From the NCBI GenBank assembly GCA_026770585.1, contig MU646667.1, forward strand, positions 59,397-69,783: a stretch of 10,387 bases of DNA, in the 5' to 3' direction. This document shows positions 1 to 5,564 of this stretch, piece by piece. Every line of letters begins with the position of its first letter. The stretch's first letter is position 1. The notes beneath the pieces are model-generated. The model saw only the letters and a program-made list of their open reading frames with translations, was not told the origin of the DNA and searched no databases. The translations under genes and the position numbers were made by a program. This DNA is from Baffinella frigidus. Taxonomy: Eukaryota; Cryptophyceae; Cryptomonadales; Baffinellaceae.

Positions 1-161
1 TCAGTGTTCAGTGTTCAGTGTTCAGTGTTCAGTGTCCAGTGTTCAGTGTTCAGAGTTCAGTGTTCAGTGTTCAGTGTTCAGTGTTCAGGGTCCAGTGTTC
101 AGTGTTCAGTGTTCAGTGTTCAGGGGTCAGGGGTCAGGGGTCAGGGTTTGGGGTAGGTGGG
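1..161 (+). repeat. Degenerate telomere-like heptamer array (TCAGTGT)n
   Basis: Twenty-three consecutive 7-bp units run in unbroken register. Most of the first seventeen are TCAGTGT, with variants CCAGTGT, TCAGAGT and TCAGGGT. From 120 on they become TCAGGGG (three times), TCAGGGT, TTGGGGT and AGGTGGG. The period, the strand and the drift toward G-rich units suggest a mutated and re-amplified relative of TTTAGGG. The ORFs across it are translations of the heptamer and should not be called as genes. The array starts at the window edge, so it may extend further. Confidence 0.9.
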
Positions 162-209
162 ACCAGCAGCAAGTCGAGACGCGCAAGGATCAGGATGGGG
201 GAGTCGGCC
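155..209 (+). repeat. R0 dispersed repeat, 3' part
   Basis: This carries GGGACCAGCAGCAAGTCGAG, then an ACGCGC segment and CAGGATGGGGGAGTC. The same string follows the R0 copies at 480-576 and 911-1004. The 5' part of R0 (ATCTCATCTCCGCAAAAGCC) is missing here because the heptamer array abuts it. Confidence 0.7.
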
Positions 210-233
210 GAGCCCCCCATCCGGCCGACTCCC
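199..233. repeat. Hairpin, 12-bp perfect stem
   Basis: GGGAGTCGGCCG at 199-210 pairs with CGGCCGACTCCC at 222-233 around an 11-nt C-rich loop. It lies at the junction between R0 and the GCCTCGGG tandem units. Confidence 0.7.
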
Positions 234-292
234 GCCTCGGGAGATAGATAGGCCCGCCTCGGGAGAGATAGCCCCGCCTCGGGGTAGATAGG
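231..292 (+). repeat. Short tandem repeat, about 21 bp x 3
   Basis: Three imperfect units at 231-252, 253-271 and 272-292 share CCCGCCTCGGG followed by an AGATAG-type tail. Length varies from 19 to 22 bp. A C-rich run and GACTTGTACCGCAACG follow; the latter recurs near 608-622. Confidence 0.75.
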
Positions 293-368
293 CCCCCATC
301 GGTACAAATCGAGCCCCCCCCCCCCTTGACTTGTACCGCAACGGCTCAAACGCCGGGCGGACCCCGTG

Positions 369-417
369 CAAATCTCATCTCCGCAAAAGCCGTTAACCAA
401 ACGGGGAGGGTGGGGTG
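369..417 (+). repeat. R0 dispersed repeat, 5' part
   Basis: AATCTCATCTCCGCAAAAGC continues into CCGTTAACCAAACGGGGAGG and GTGGGGTGGG. The sequence matches the 5' halves of the copies at 480 and 911. It is cut off where an R1 copy begins at 420. Confidence 0.75.
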
Positions 418-419
418 GG

Positions 420-465
420 CTCAAGGGCCTGTTTTAGGACCTGTATCGAGAGTAATAAAGAAGAA
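420..465 (+). mobile_element. R1 retroposon-like 3' end, 5'-truncated copy
   Basis: CTCAAGGGCCTGTTTTAGGA and CCTGTATCGAGAGTAATAAA run into AGAAGAA. It is nearly identical to the 3' half of the longer copy at 3493-3590. Copies truncated at different 5' points but sharing a 3' end and an AAG-type tail are typical of SINE/LINE-like retroposition. It lies between two R0 copies, so it may have inserted into an R0 array. Confidence 0.6.
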
Positions 466-479
466 TGAGATGAGATTTG

Positions 480-576
480 TGCAGATCTCATCTCCGCTAA
501 AGCCGTTTACCAAACGGGGAAGGTGGGGTGGGGACCAGCAGCGAGTCGAGACGCGCGAGAAGCAGGATGGGGGAGT
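480..576 (+). repeat. R0 dispersed repeat, full-length copy
   Basis: CAGATCTCATCTCCGCTAAA begins a segment of about 97 bp. It continues through the AAACGGGGAAGGTGGGGTGG, ACCAGCAGCGAGTCGAGACG and CAGGATGGGGGAGTC blocks. All blocks recur in the same order at 911-1004. No coding potential or terminal repeats are visible. Confidence 0.75.
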
Positions 577-633
577 CGCGGGCCCGCCTCAGAACGAGCC
601 CCCCCTTGACTTGTACCGCAACGATTGGCGAGA

Positions 634-681
634 CCCACTAGACTGGGAGGGAGCCAGTCTAGTGGGAGGGAGCCAGTCTAG
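634..681. repeat. Tandem/inverted CCAGTCTAGTGGGAGGGAG repeat
   Basis: The unit GGGAGGGAGCCAGTCTAGT occurs twice in tandem. CCCACTAGACTGG just upstream is the inverse of CCAGTCTAGTGGG, so the segment can also fold as a hairpin. Related fragments occur near 1117 and 1356. Confidence 0.65.
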
Positions 682-721
682 TGATTGGTGAAGCCCGCCG
701 GAACCCGGGGGGCTTCTATGA

Positions 722-910
722 CCAAAAAGTCCTGGGATTTTGGCCTACAGTAGGAGGTCCTAGGCAATCCCGTAGGCCTAACTAGGGGCTCCGTTAACGG
801 CTTTTGCGGAGATGAGATTTTAATAGGGTAATGGACTAAAAATGGGGTAGTTAGGCCTACGGCATTGCCTAGGACCTCCTACTGTAGGCCAAAATCCCAG
901 GACTTTTTGG
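722..910. mobile_element. IR-A: long inverted-repeat (foldback) element
   Basis: The arms 722-784 and 848-910 are 63 nt each and pair with a single mismatch. The outer ends are CCAAAAAGTCCTGGGATTTT and its complement. The 63-nt loop holds a minus-strand fragment of R0 (791-818). The sequence from about 829 into the right arm resembles the minus strand of the right end of IR-K, sharing GTAGTTAGGCCTACGG. IR-A is therefore a composite that probably arose by inverted duplication or insertion into repeats. No transposase is present, so it would be non-autonomous if mobile. Confidence 0.85.
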
Positions 911-1004
911 CAGATCTCATCTCCGCAAAAGCCGTTGACCAAACGGCGAGGGTGGAGTGGGGACCAGGAGGGAGTCGAGGCGCGCGAGAAGCAGGATGGG
1001 GGAG
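911..1004 (+). repeat. R0 dispersed repeat, full-length copy
   Basis: CAGATCTCATCTCCGCAAAA starts immediately after the right arm of IR-A. It continues into GCCGTTGACCAAACGGCGAG, GGGACCAGGAGGGAGTCGAG and CAGGATGGGGGAGTC. The following block, TCTGCGTGCAGAGAGCCCAC to 1032, is repeated at about 1145-1174 after a short GGAGGATGGG segment. Confidence 0.75.
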
Positions 1005-1173
1005 TCTGCGTGCAGAGAGCCCACCTGCCCACGGATTGGGGTTTCGGGTTTCGGGTCTGTAGGTTAGGGGTGAGGACCTACCGCCAGGATGAGGGCGGCC
1101 ACCTTACACCCTAAACCCAGTCTAGTGAGGAGGAGGATGGGGGAGTCTGCGTGGAGAGAGCCCACCTGCCCAC

Positions 1174-1347
1174 GGTTTCGGGTTTCGGGTTTGGGTTTTA
1201 GGGTTTGGGTTTTAGGGTTTGAGATTGAGGGTTGAGGGTTTGGGGTTTGGGGTTTAGGGGTGAGGAGTTTCTGGTTTGGGGTTTGGGGTTTAGGGTTTGG
1301 GGTTTAGGGTTTAGGGTTTAGGGTTTAGGGTTTAGGGTTCAGGGTGC
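1174..1347 (+). repeat. Interstitial telomere-like array (TTTAGGG and variants)
   Basis: G-strand heptamers on the plus strand. It begins with TTTCGGG units, passes through TTTGGG, TTTTAGGG, TTTGGGG and TTGAGGG variants, and ends with about five perfect TTTAGGG units at roughly 1303-1338. A smaller TTTCGGG patch lies at 1042-1060. The mix of ageing variants and a clean run suggests an old array with later local re-amplification, or a former chromosome end. Confidence 0.9.
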
Positions 1348-1394
1348 AGGACCCGTCTGGAAGGGAGCCAGCCCACCCTCCAACTCGAACGGAA

Positions 1395-1604
1395 CCACTC
1401 GAGGCTAGAAGTGTGACTATTTTACAACAGGGATTCGTTTACAAGTGAAGAAAAAAAAGTGGGTGTAGTAATTTTCTCACAAATAGGGGCGTTTGGTCAC
1501 GTTACTGGGGGAATTCCCCCAGTAACGTGACCAAGCCTGCCCGTGACTGGTACTAAATTTAACAATCCCACATTTAAAATACTCCCTCTTCCAGCCTCGA
1601 GTGG
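1395..1604. mobile_element. IR-B copy 1: 210-bp inverted-repeat element
   Basis: Terminal inverted repeats CCACTCGAGGCT (1395-1406) and AGCCTCGAGTGG (1593-1604) are perfect. Inside is a perfect 42-bp palindrome at 1493-1534 centred on GAATTC. The motif GTGTAGTAATTTTC lies near 1463-1476. The second copy at 3731-3940 has the same length. No internal ORF and no clear target duplication were seen. It is best read as a non-autonomous DNA-transposon-like (MITE) element. Confidence 0.9.
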
Positions 1605-1608
1605 TAGT

Positions 1609-1730
1609 CTAGCTCTGTCCGAGTAAAGTTGGGCACGCAGATATTTCGCCCCTCCCCATGAAATTTACCCGTGAAATTTGGGTGGGGGGTCGAAATATGT
1701 GCGTGCCCAACTTTACTCGGACAGATCTAG
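1609..1730. mobile_element. IR-C: foldback element with 35-bp arms
   Basis: Arm 1614-1648 (TCTGTCCGAGTAAAGTTGGG and on) pairs with 1691-1725 with one mismatch. CTAG-containing ends extend the match to about 1609-1730. The left end resembles 8998-9022, where AGCTCTGCCTGAGTAAAACT stands without a matching right arm. It lies four bases from the end of IR-B copy 1. Confidence 0.85.
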
Positions 1731-1740
1731 GTAGTAGGTA

Positions 1741-1880
1741 CCACAAACCCTCACGGGAGGAGCAAATCGTCGGATTTGATCATCGATTTTCACCTTACAG
1801 AGGGGTCGGATCCGACCCCTCCGTAGGGTGAAATTCGAAATCTAAAATCGACGATTTGCTCCTTCCGTGAGGGTTGGTGG
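1741..1880. mobile_element. IR-D copy 1: 140-bp element, TIR near CCACCAACCCTCACGG
   Basis: The left end CCACAAACCCTCACGG and the right end CCGTGAGGGTTGGTGG are inverted with one difference. The arms continue with GAGCAAATCGTCG and meet at a perfect 20-bp palindrome at 1801-1820 around GGATCC. Two other copies lie at 7951-8086 and 8221-8368 with the same ends but different cores. Confidence 0.9.
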
Positions 1881-1884
1881 TGGT

Positions 1885-1928
1885 TAAGTTGGCCACTTTT
1901 CAAAAGTAAGTTGGCCACTTTTCAAAAG
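1885..1928 (+). repeat. Perfect 22-bp tandem duplication
   Basis: The unit TAAGTTGGCCACTTTTCAAAAG occurs at 1885-1906 and again, identical, at 1907-1928. It fills the gap between IR-D and IR-E. Confidence 0.9.
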
Positions 1929-1960
1929 GCCCTGCGGGTGATAAAGAAGAAGATAAGAAC

Positions 1961-2111
1961 CAGCTCTGTCCCACTCAGATTTGGGCTCCCCATAAATTCG
2001 CCCCCCCCCCCCCGATTTCACAGGTGAATTTCATGGAGGGGGGTCAAAATTCACCTGTGAAAGGGGGGGGGGCGAATTTATGGGGAGCCCAAATCAAGTG
2101 GGAAAGAGCTG
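1961..2111. mobile_element. IR-E: 151-bp foldback element with nested stem
   Basis: The outer arms begin CAGCTCTGTCCCACTCAGAT and end with the complement CAAGTGGGAAAGAGCTG. They share TTTGGGCTCCCCATAAATTC and a run of C/G. An inner perfect 16-bp stem pairs TTTCACAGGTGAATTT (2016-2031) with 2047-2062. It lies just after an AATAAAGAAGAAG-like tract similar to the R1 tail (about 1940-1960). Confidence 0.85.
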
Positions 2112-2137
2112 AAAGAAGGATGAGGGTCTGACCTTTC

Positions 2138-2518
2138 GGAGCCACTCCGCGCGAGAGAGAGAGAGGGAGAGAGAGAGGGAGGGAGAGAGACAGAGAGAGA
2201 GAGAGGGAGGGGGAGAGAGAGAGAGGGGGGGAGGGAGGGAGAGGAAGGGAGGGAGGGATGGAGCGATGGAGGGAGAGAGAGAGAGAGGGAGAGAGGGAGG
2301 GAGAGAGAGACCCCTTGGAGCCACTCCGCGCGCGCGAGAGAGAGGGAGAGAGGGGGAGAGAGAGAGGAAGAGAGAGAGAGAGAGACAGCGAGAGAGAGAG
2401 AGAGAGAGAGAGAGGGGGAAGGAGAGGGAGGAGGGAGGGAGGGAGGGAGAGAGAGAGAGAGAGGTAGGGAGAGGGAGGGAGGGAGGGAGGGAGAGACCCC
2501 TCGGAGCCACTCCGCGCG
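2138..2518 (+). repeat. GA-rich satellite with a GGAGCCACTCCGCGCG spacer
   Basis: Purine tracts of GAGA, GGGA and GGAG are punctuated by three copies of GGAGCCACTCCGCGCG at 2138, 2317 and 2503. That is a period of 179 and 186 bp. All long ORFs across it, on either strand, are low-complexity Glu/Arg/Gly or Ser/Leu/Pro translations and are not genes. Confidence 0.9.
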
Positions 2519-2625
2519 GGAGAAGTAGCCTTGAACCTCCGCCTTGAGCTGCCACGCCAGGATCAGTAAACGCACCTGCGATCAAAGGAGAAATTAGTCA
2601 ACACATATCGATAGTCGACTTCGGA

Positions 2626-2766
2626 GCCGTTTGGAAGTGCAGGATGGGGGAAGGGAGGGCGCGGGACGCTTCAGGGAGCGAGGAAGGGATGTCAGGACCC
2701 CTACGATCGCACATAGAGGTAGACAGGTGAGATGTGAGATCCCTCTGTCAGCTCGCGGGCCTGGTG
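2626..2766 (+). repeat. Dispersed 141-bp repeat, copy 1
   Basis: GGAAGTGCAGGATGGGGGAA, then GGGAGGGCGCGGGACGCTTC, through AGGTAGACAGGTGAGATGTG to CTCGCGGGCCTGGTG. It is closely matched by 6093-6232. Here it is followed by the 129-bp tandem units, whereas copy 2 is followed by unrelated sequence, so it moved as its own block. In the minus-strand frame that is open in both copies, the three base differences at 2701-2766 all change the amino acid, which argues against a conserved protein. Confidence 0.85.
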
Positions 2767-3096
2767 AGGTAGACTACTGCGAGATCCTACGGGGCGTACA
2801 TCCGTAGGCTCGATGCGCATGTGTTCGCATAGATTCATGATGCCCTCCAAAGTTGACGAGTTTGTACCACACACCCTGCGAATCAACTTACGAATAGTCC
2901 GCGAGCCAAAGAGGGCTACGGGGCGTACATCCGTAGGCTCGATGCGCGTTTGTTCGCAGGGATTCATGAAGCCCTCCAAAGTTGACGGATGTGTACCACA
3001 CGCCCTGCGAATCAACTTACGAATAGTCCGCGAGCCAAAGCGAGCTAGGGGGCATACATCCGTAGGTTCGATGCGCATTTGTTCGCAGAGATTCAT
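2701..3096 (-). other. Repeat-derived open frame with 43-residue tandem repeats; coding doubtful
   Basis: A 131-residue minus-strand frame covers three copies (the third partial) of a 43-residue unit with the pattern RIEPTDVRPVALFGSRTIRK followed by LIRRVCGT and STLEG. It ends in the dispersed repeat. The plus strand of the same DNA is also open over 138 residues (2813-3229), because the unit length, 129 bp, is divisible by three. Differences between units are often amino-acid changing. A related DNA module at 5260-5315 lies in a foldback element. I recognise no family. Coding is possible but the repeat explanation is sufficient. Confidence 0.2.
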
Positions 3097-3110
3097 GATG
3101 CCCTCTGGCC
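2791..3110 (+). repeat. 129-bp tandem repeat, about 2.5 copies
   Basis: GGGGCGTACATCCGTAGGCT starts units at 2791 and 2920 and, with a change, at 3049. The spacing is exactly 129 bp each time. Units 1 and 2 are about 90% identical. The third breaks off after GATGCCCTCT near 3105. Part of each unit (2843-2898, and again from 2972) matches the minus strand of 5260-5315 at 48 of 56 positions. Confidence 0.9.
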
Positions 3111-3145
3111 CGATCTTGTCCTCGTCTGCCTCTTTGAACCTGATT

Positions 3146-3304
3146 CCGGGGTTGGGGTTTGGGGTTTGGGGTTTTGGGGTTTTGGGGTTTGGGGTTTTGG
3201 GGTTTGGGGTTTTGGGGTTTGGGGTTTAGGGTTTGGTGTTGAGGGTTGGGGGTTGAGGGTTTGGGGTTTGGGGTTTATGGTTTATGGTTTATGGGTTAGG
3301 GTTT
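3146..3304 (+). repeat. Telomere-like array with TTTTGGGG octamers
   Basis: TTTGGGG heptamers alternate with four TTTTGGGG octamers (3172-3187, 3195-3202, 3210-3217). These grade into TTTAGGG, TTGAGGG, TTTATGG and TTAGGG variants. It directly follows the tandem-repeat block. The ORFs across it are glycine/phenylalanine/leucine/tryptophan-rich translations of the repeat and are not genes. Confidence 0.85.
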
Positions 3305-3492
3305 AGCGATTGGTTTATTGCATGAACCAGCTGAATAGACACCCAGGGTCAGATTCTGCCAGAAGTCGGGGCAGAAGTCGGGACGACTCTCTCCATCTGA
3401 ATAGCGAACAGACCCCTAAACCCTCAACCGTATACCCCACACACCGGGCTATACAAACATCCCGACCCTCCTCTTTGACTTCCACGTAGCAG
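3305..3492. other. Interval without recognised gene or element
   Basis: Moderately complex sequence with a local duplication of CAGAAGTCGGG (about 3359-3382) and a short C-strand telomere-like string CTAAACCCTCAACC near 3416. A 62-residue minus-strand frame overlaps it, but nothing in it is recognisable. Confidence 0.5.
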
Positions 3493-3590
3493 CCGTTTCT
3501 CAAGGCTCATAGACTTTTGTACCACTCAACTCAAGGCTCAAGGGCCTGTTTTAGGACCTGTATCGAGAGTAATAAAGAAGAAGAAGAAGA
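3493..3590 (+). mobile_element. R1 retroposon-like sequence, longest plus-strand copy
   Basis: CCGTTTCTCAAGGCTCATAG, then ACTTTTGTACCACTCAACTC, then AAGGCTCAAGGGCCTG. It ends with GAGAGTAATAAAGAAG and repeated AAG. Three relatives lie at 420-465 (+), 9199-9300 (-) and 10038-10105 (-). The shared 3' end with AATAAA and a microsatellite tail resembles a SINE or the 3' end of a LINE. No RNA polymerase III box or tRNA-like head was convincingly seen. Confidence 0.65.
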
Positions 3591-3727
3591 CCAGCCCTCA
3601 GAAGTGAACCAAATCGCGATATTGAGACCTGTGGGCAATTTCACCAAGGGGTTCACCCTGAGGGTTTACCACCCAGGGGAAATCAACTTTTGCGATCACT
3701 CGATTTGGTTCACTTCCCGTGGCTGGT
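3590..3727. mobile_element. IR-F: 138-bp inverted-repeat element
   Basis: GAAGTGAACCAAATCG at 3601-3616 pairs perfectly with CGATTTGGTTCACTTC at 3701-3716. Outer ACCAGCC (3590-3596) and GGCTGGT (3721-3727) also pair. It begins exactly where the AAG tail of R1 ends, suggesting insertion at that tail. No internal gene. Confidence 0.75.
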
Positions 3728-3730
3728 GGT

Positions 3731-3940
3731 CCACTCGAGGCTAGACATGGGACTATTTTAAAACAGGGTTTCTTTTACAAGTGAAGAAAAAAAGATATGT
3801 GTAGTAAATTTCACACAAATAGGGGCGTTTGGTCACGTAGCTGGGGGAATTCCCCCAGCTACGTGACCAAGCCTGCCCTTGACTGGCACTAAATTTAACA
3901 ACCCCATATTTAAAATACTCCCTCTTCCAGCCTCAAGTGG
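3731..3940. mobile_element. IR-B copy 2: 210-bp inverted-repeat element
   Basis: CCACTCGAGGCT at 3731-3742 pairs with AGCCTCAAGTGG at 3929-3940 with one mismatch. The length equals that of copy 1. The central palindrome at 3829-3870 is perfect over 42 bp but differs from copy 1 at two positions in each arm, and both changes are paired. The TGTGTAGTAAATTTC motif is at 3798-3812. Confidence 0.9.
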
Positions 3941-3977
3941 GTAGCTGGAGCTTTCCCTGGTACTTACCCTGCCCAGT

Positions 3978-4114
3978 CCACTCGGTAGGCTACGGGGCAC
4001 GTCCCTCCCGGGAAATCCGGGGAGGGACGTGACAAATTGCTGGCTTTTGGCGTGTTTCTTGGGCAAGAATTCAATTATTAACTTGAGCACGGTTCCCCGT
4101 AGTGTTCCGAGTGG
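3978..4114. mobile_element. IR-G: 137-bp inverted-repeat element with inner hairpin
   Basis: Left end CCACTCGGTAGGCTACGGGG and right end CCCCGTAGTGTTCCGAGTGG pair imperfectly. An inner 12-bp perfect stem pairs CACGTCCCTCCC (3998-4009) with 4020-4031. The outer CCACTC start is shared with IR-B, so they may be related at their tips. Confidence 0.75.
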
Positions 4115-4162
4115 CAACCCCGCCCGGTTCAGACACCGCCCTGCTACAAAACGTGCCAGTTT

Positions 4163-4207
4163 CTAAACCCTACACCCTACACCCTACACCCTACACCCAA
4201 AACTCAA
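4163..4207 (-). repeat. Telomere-like array in opposite orientation
   Basis: Plus-strand CTAAACCCTACACCCTACAC and further CCCTACA units read as G-rich TGTAGGG heptamers on the minus strand, ending AAAACCCTAAG. All other telomere-like tracts in the window are G-rich on the plus strand. Confidence 0.85.
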
Positions 4208-4285
4208 AACCCTAAGAAGTCAGCATTCGCGGGAGTCTCAAAGGAAGCAAGGTGAAGGGTGCAGAGTTCAGGGGTTGCGGGTTTC

Positions 4286-4334
4286 GGGTTTCACTTTTCG
4301 AATATAGCCCTGAATGGATCTTGCTCAGGAGGAG
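4286..4334 (+). repeat. Telomere-associated 50-bp spacer, unit 1
   Basis: GTTTCACTTTTCG followed by ATATAGCCC, then GGATCTTGCTCAGGAGGAG. It abuts a TTTAGGG array on its 3' side. The same spacer recurs at 4521-4568, 4645-4684 and 4741-4789. Confidence 0.85.
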
Positions 4335-4376
4335 TTTAGGGTTTAGGGTTTAGGGTTTAGGGTTTAGGGTTTAGGG
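4335..4376 (+). repeat. Perfect (TTTAGGG)6
   Basis: Six uninterrupted identical TTTAGGG units on the plus strand, the cleanest run in the window. It is followed at once by the left end of an IR-H element. Confidence 0.95.
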
Positions 4377-4377
4377 T

Positions 4378-4516
4378 CCACACGGTGGGCTACGAAGGTT
4401 TCGTCGACCCTGGATTCCAGGGTGATACGTGACCAATGTGCACCAGAAAAATCCGTAAAGCTAATTGTCTCCAGGCAAGTTGACTTTTGATGAAAGGTTC
4501 GTAGTCCACCGTGCGG
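4378..4516. mobile_element. IR-H copy 1: 139-bp element within telomere repeats
   Basis: CCACACGGTGGGCTACGAAGG (4378-4398, first 20 shown by CCACACGGTGGGCTACGAAG) pairs with 4496-4516 at 17 of 21 positions. The flanks are TAGGGT on the left and TAGGGG on the right, as if it inserted into a TTTAGGG unit and duplicated it. The terminal sequence matches that of IR-H copy 2 at 5031-5191. Confidence 0.8.
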
Positions 4517-4520
4517 TAGG

Positions 4521-4568
4521 GGTTTCACTTTTCGCACATAGCCCGGACTGGATCTTGCTCAGGAGGAG
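4521..4568 (+). repeat. Telomere-associated 50-bp spacer, unit 2
   Basis: GGTTTCACTTTTCGCACATA, then GCCCGGACTGGATCTTGCTC and AGGAGGAG. It has the same order as unit 1 and is followed by another TTTAGGG tract. Confidence 0.85.
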
Positions 4569-4643
4569 TTTAGGGGTTAAGGGTTTAGGGTTTGGGTTTA
4601 GGGTTTAGGGTTTAGGGTTTAGGGTTTAGGGTATAGGGTTTAG
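4569..4643 (+). repeat. TTTAGGG array
   Basis: Mostly perfect TTTAGGG units, with TTAAGGG, TTTGGG and TATAGGG variants, between spacer units 2 and 3. Confidence 0.9.
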
Positions 4644-4644
4644 G

Positions 4645-4684
4645 TGTTTCACTTTTCAAACATGGCAGTCTTGCTCAGGAGAAG
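4645..4684 (+). repeat. Telomere-associated 50-bp spacer, unit 3 (shortened)
   Basis: TGTTTCACTTTTCAAACATG, then GCAGTCTTGCTCAGGAGAAG. Compared with unit 4 it lacks the ACTGGAT segment in the middle. Confidence 0.8.
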
Positions 4685-4743
4685 TTTAGGGGTTCAGGGT
4701 TTAGGGGGTTAGGGTTTAGAGTTGAGGGTATAGGGTTAAGGGG
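4685..4743 (+). repeat. Degenerate TTTAGGG array
   Basis: TTTAGGGG, TTCAGGG, TTTAGGGGG, TTGAGGG and TATAGGG units on the plus strand. It is more divergent than the arrays at 4335 and 4569. Confidence 0.85.
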
Positions 4744-4789
4744 TTTCACTTTTCGAACATGGCGGTCACTGGATCTTGCTCAGGAGGAG
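4741..4789 (+). repeat. Telomere-associated 50-bp spacer, unit 4
   Basis: GGGTTTCACTTTTCGAACAT, then GGCGGTCACTGGATCTTGCT and CAGGAGGAG. Unlike the other units it is followed not by TTTAGGG but by a GCC-rich run and GCCACTGCTTCCGGGTGTAG. Confidence 0.85.
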
Positions 4790-4809
4790 CCGCCGCCGCT
4801 GCCGGCACC

Positions 4810-4932
4810 GCCACTGCTTCCGGGTGTAGGGTTTAGGGTTCAGGGTCCACGAGCCCCGATCCGGTGAGCTTGAAGGGCATCACCCCCGAGCGCCGGGGGT
4901 GATGCCACTGCTTCCGGGTGTAGGGTTTAGGG
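4810..4932 (+). repeat. Direct repeats of GCCACTGCTTCCGGGTGTAG flanking a hairpin
   Basis: The string GCCACTGCTTCCGGGTGTAG followed by GGTTTAGGG occurs at about 4810 and again at about 4904. Between them, GGCATCACCCCC (4876-4887) pairs perfectly with 4895-4906 over a 7-nt loop. One reading is a small insertion with duplicated flanks. Confidence 0.75.
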
Positions 4933-5030
4933 TGGGTTTAGGTTAATACCCCTCTTTCAGATGGTGTTCTTCGACCTCGTGCGCTCCCTATACGAGGTGC
5001 CTCCACACATCCCATCTGCAACCCCCTAAC

Positions 5031-5191
5031 CCACACAGCGGGCTACGAAGGGATTTTCGGGCGCTGAGAGCCCGAGTTTCCGTTACCTTATCCGGAGGAA
5101 CCCGCCTATGGCCCTACGAATTTCCTACCGTAGGGTCCTAGGTCTTATCGCGTAGGGGTCTTTCAAAATTCCTTCGAAGTCCGCTGTGTGG
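5031..5191. mobile_element. IR-H copy 2: 161-bp inverted-repeat element
   Basis: CCACACAGCGGGCTACGAAG pairs with the right end, whose complement reads CCACACAGCGGACTTCGAAG. The arms continue with GGGATTTT against GGAATTTT. The interior contains CCGTAGGGTCCTAGG-type hairpins. The left flank is CCCCTAAC, a C-strand telomere-like string, recalling the telomeric setting of copy 1. Confidence 0.85.
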
Positions 5192-5229
5192 TTGGCTAGT
5201 CCACCGAGAGGGGAGGGGATATGAGGTCC

Positions 5230-5369
5230 AGCTCTGCCTCAGTCGGGGTGACTGTCAACACTATTCGCAAGTTGACATGCTGGGTGTGCGGTACAAACCC
5301 GTCCACTTTGGAGGGGGGGCGAGCCCGGGCCCACCAAATCGGAGAGGCTGAATAGGCGGAGACAGAGCT
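5230..5369. mobile_element. IR-I: 140-bp element with AGCTCTG ends
   Basis: AGCTCTGCCTC (5230-5240) pairs with GAGACAGAGCT (5359-5369) with one mismatch. It contains the 56-bp module 5260-5315, homologous on the minus strand to part of the 129-bp tandem repeat. A diverged left-half relative lies at about 5629-5713 (GCTAGCTCTGCCTCGCCCAG and on). Confidence 0.65.
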
Positions 5370-5412
5370 AGGATAGAGGTGGGCCAGGCCTGACCCCCTG
5401 GGTACTGATGTA

Positions 5413-5564
5413 AAAAGCCAACGCCAGCGAGGTACTTAGAGCCTACGGATTGCCTACGGTAGGAGCCCCCCTCCTACGACTTTTAAAGTTCCCCCCCTCC
5501 AAAACGTCGTAGGAGGAGGGGGGGTTCCTACCGTAGGCTAAGGGGTCCGCTGGAATTAGCTTTT
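5413..5564. mobile_element. IR-J copy 1: about 150-bp inverted-repeat element
   Basis: The ends AAAAGCCAACGCCAGCG and CGCTGGAATTAGCTTTT pair imperfectly. The inner arms pair well over CCTACGGTAGGAGCCCCCCT and CCTACGAC. A second copy at 7708-7855 is nearly identical in both arms but has a different loop. Confidence 0.9.

Noticed and set aside
11-251. ORFs of 77-78 residues rich in Ser/Val/Gln/Cys/Phe
   Set aside because: They are translations of the TCAGTGT heptamer in different frames.
2078-2585. Long ORFs of Ser/Leu/Pro or Glu/Arg/Gly
   Set aside because: Low-complexity translations of the GA-rich satellite, open in several frames on both strands.
3046-3090. GGTTCGATGCG resembling a tRNA T-loop
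   Set aside because: No acceptor stem or anticodon arm can be formed around it, and it is part of the tandem repeat.
2813-3229. 138-residue plus-strand ORF
   Set aside because: It overlaps the minus-strand frame on the 129-bp repeat and runs into telomere-like repeats. Openness follows from a repeat length divisible by three.
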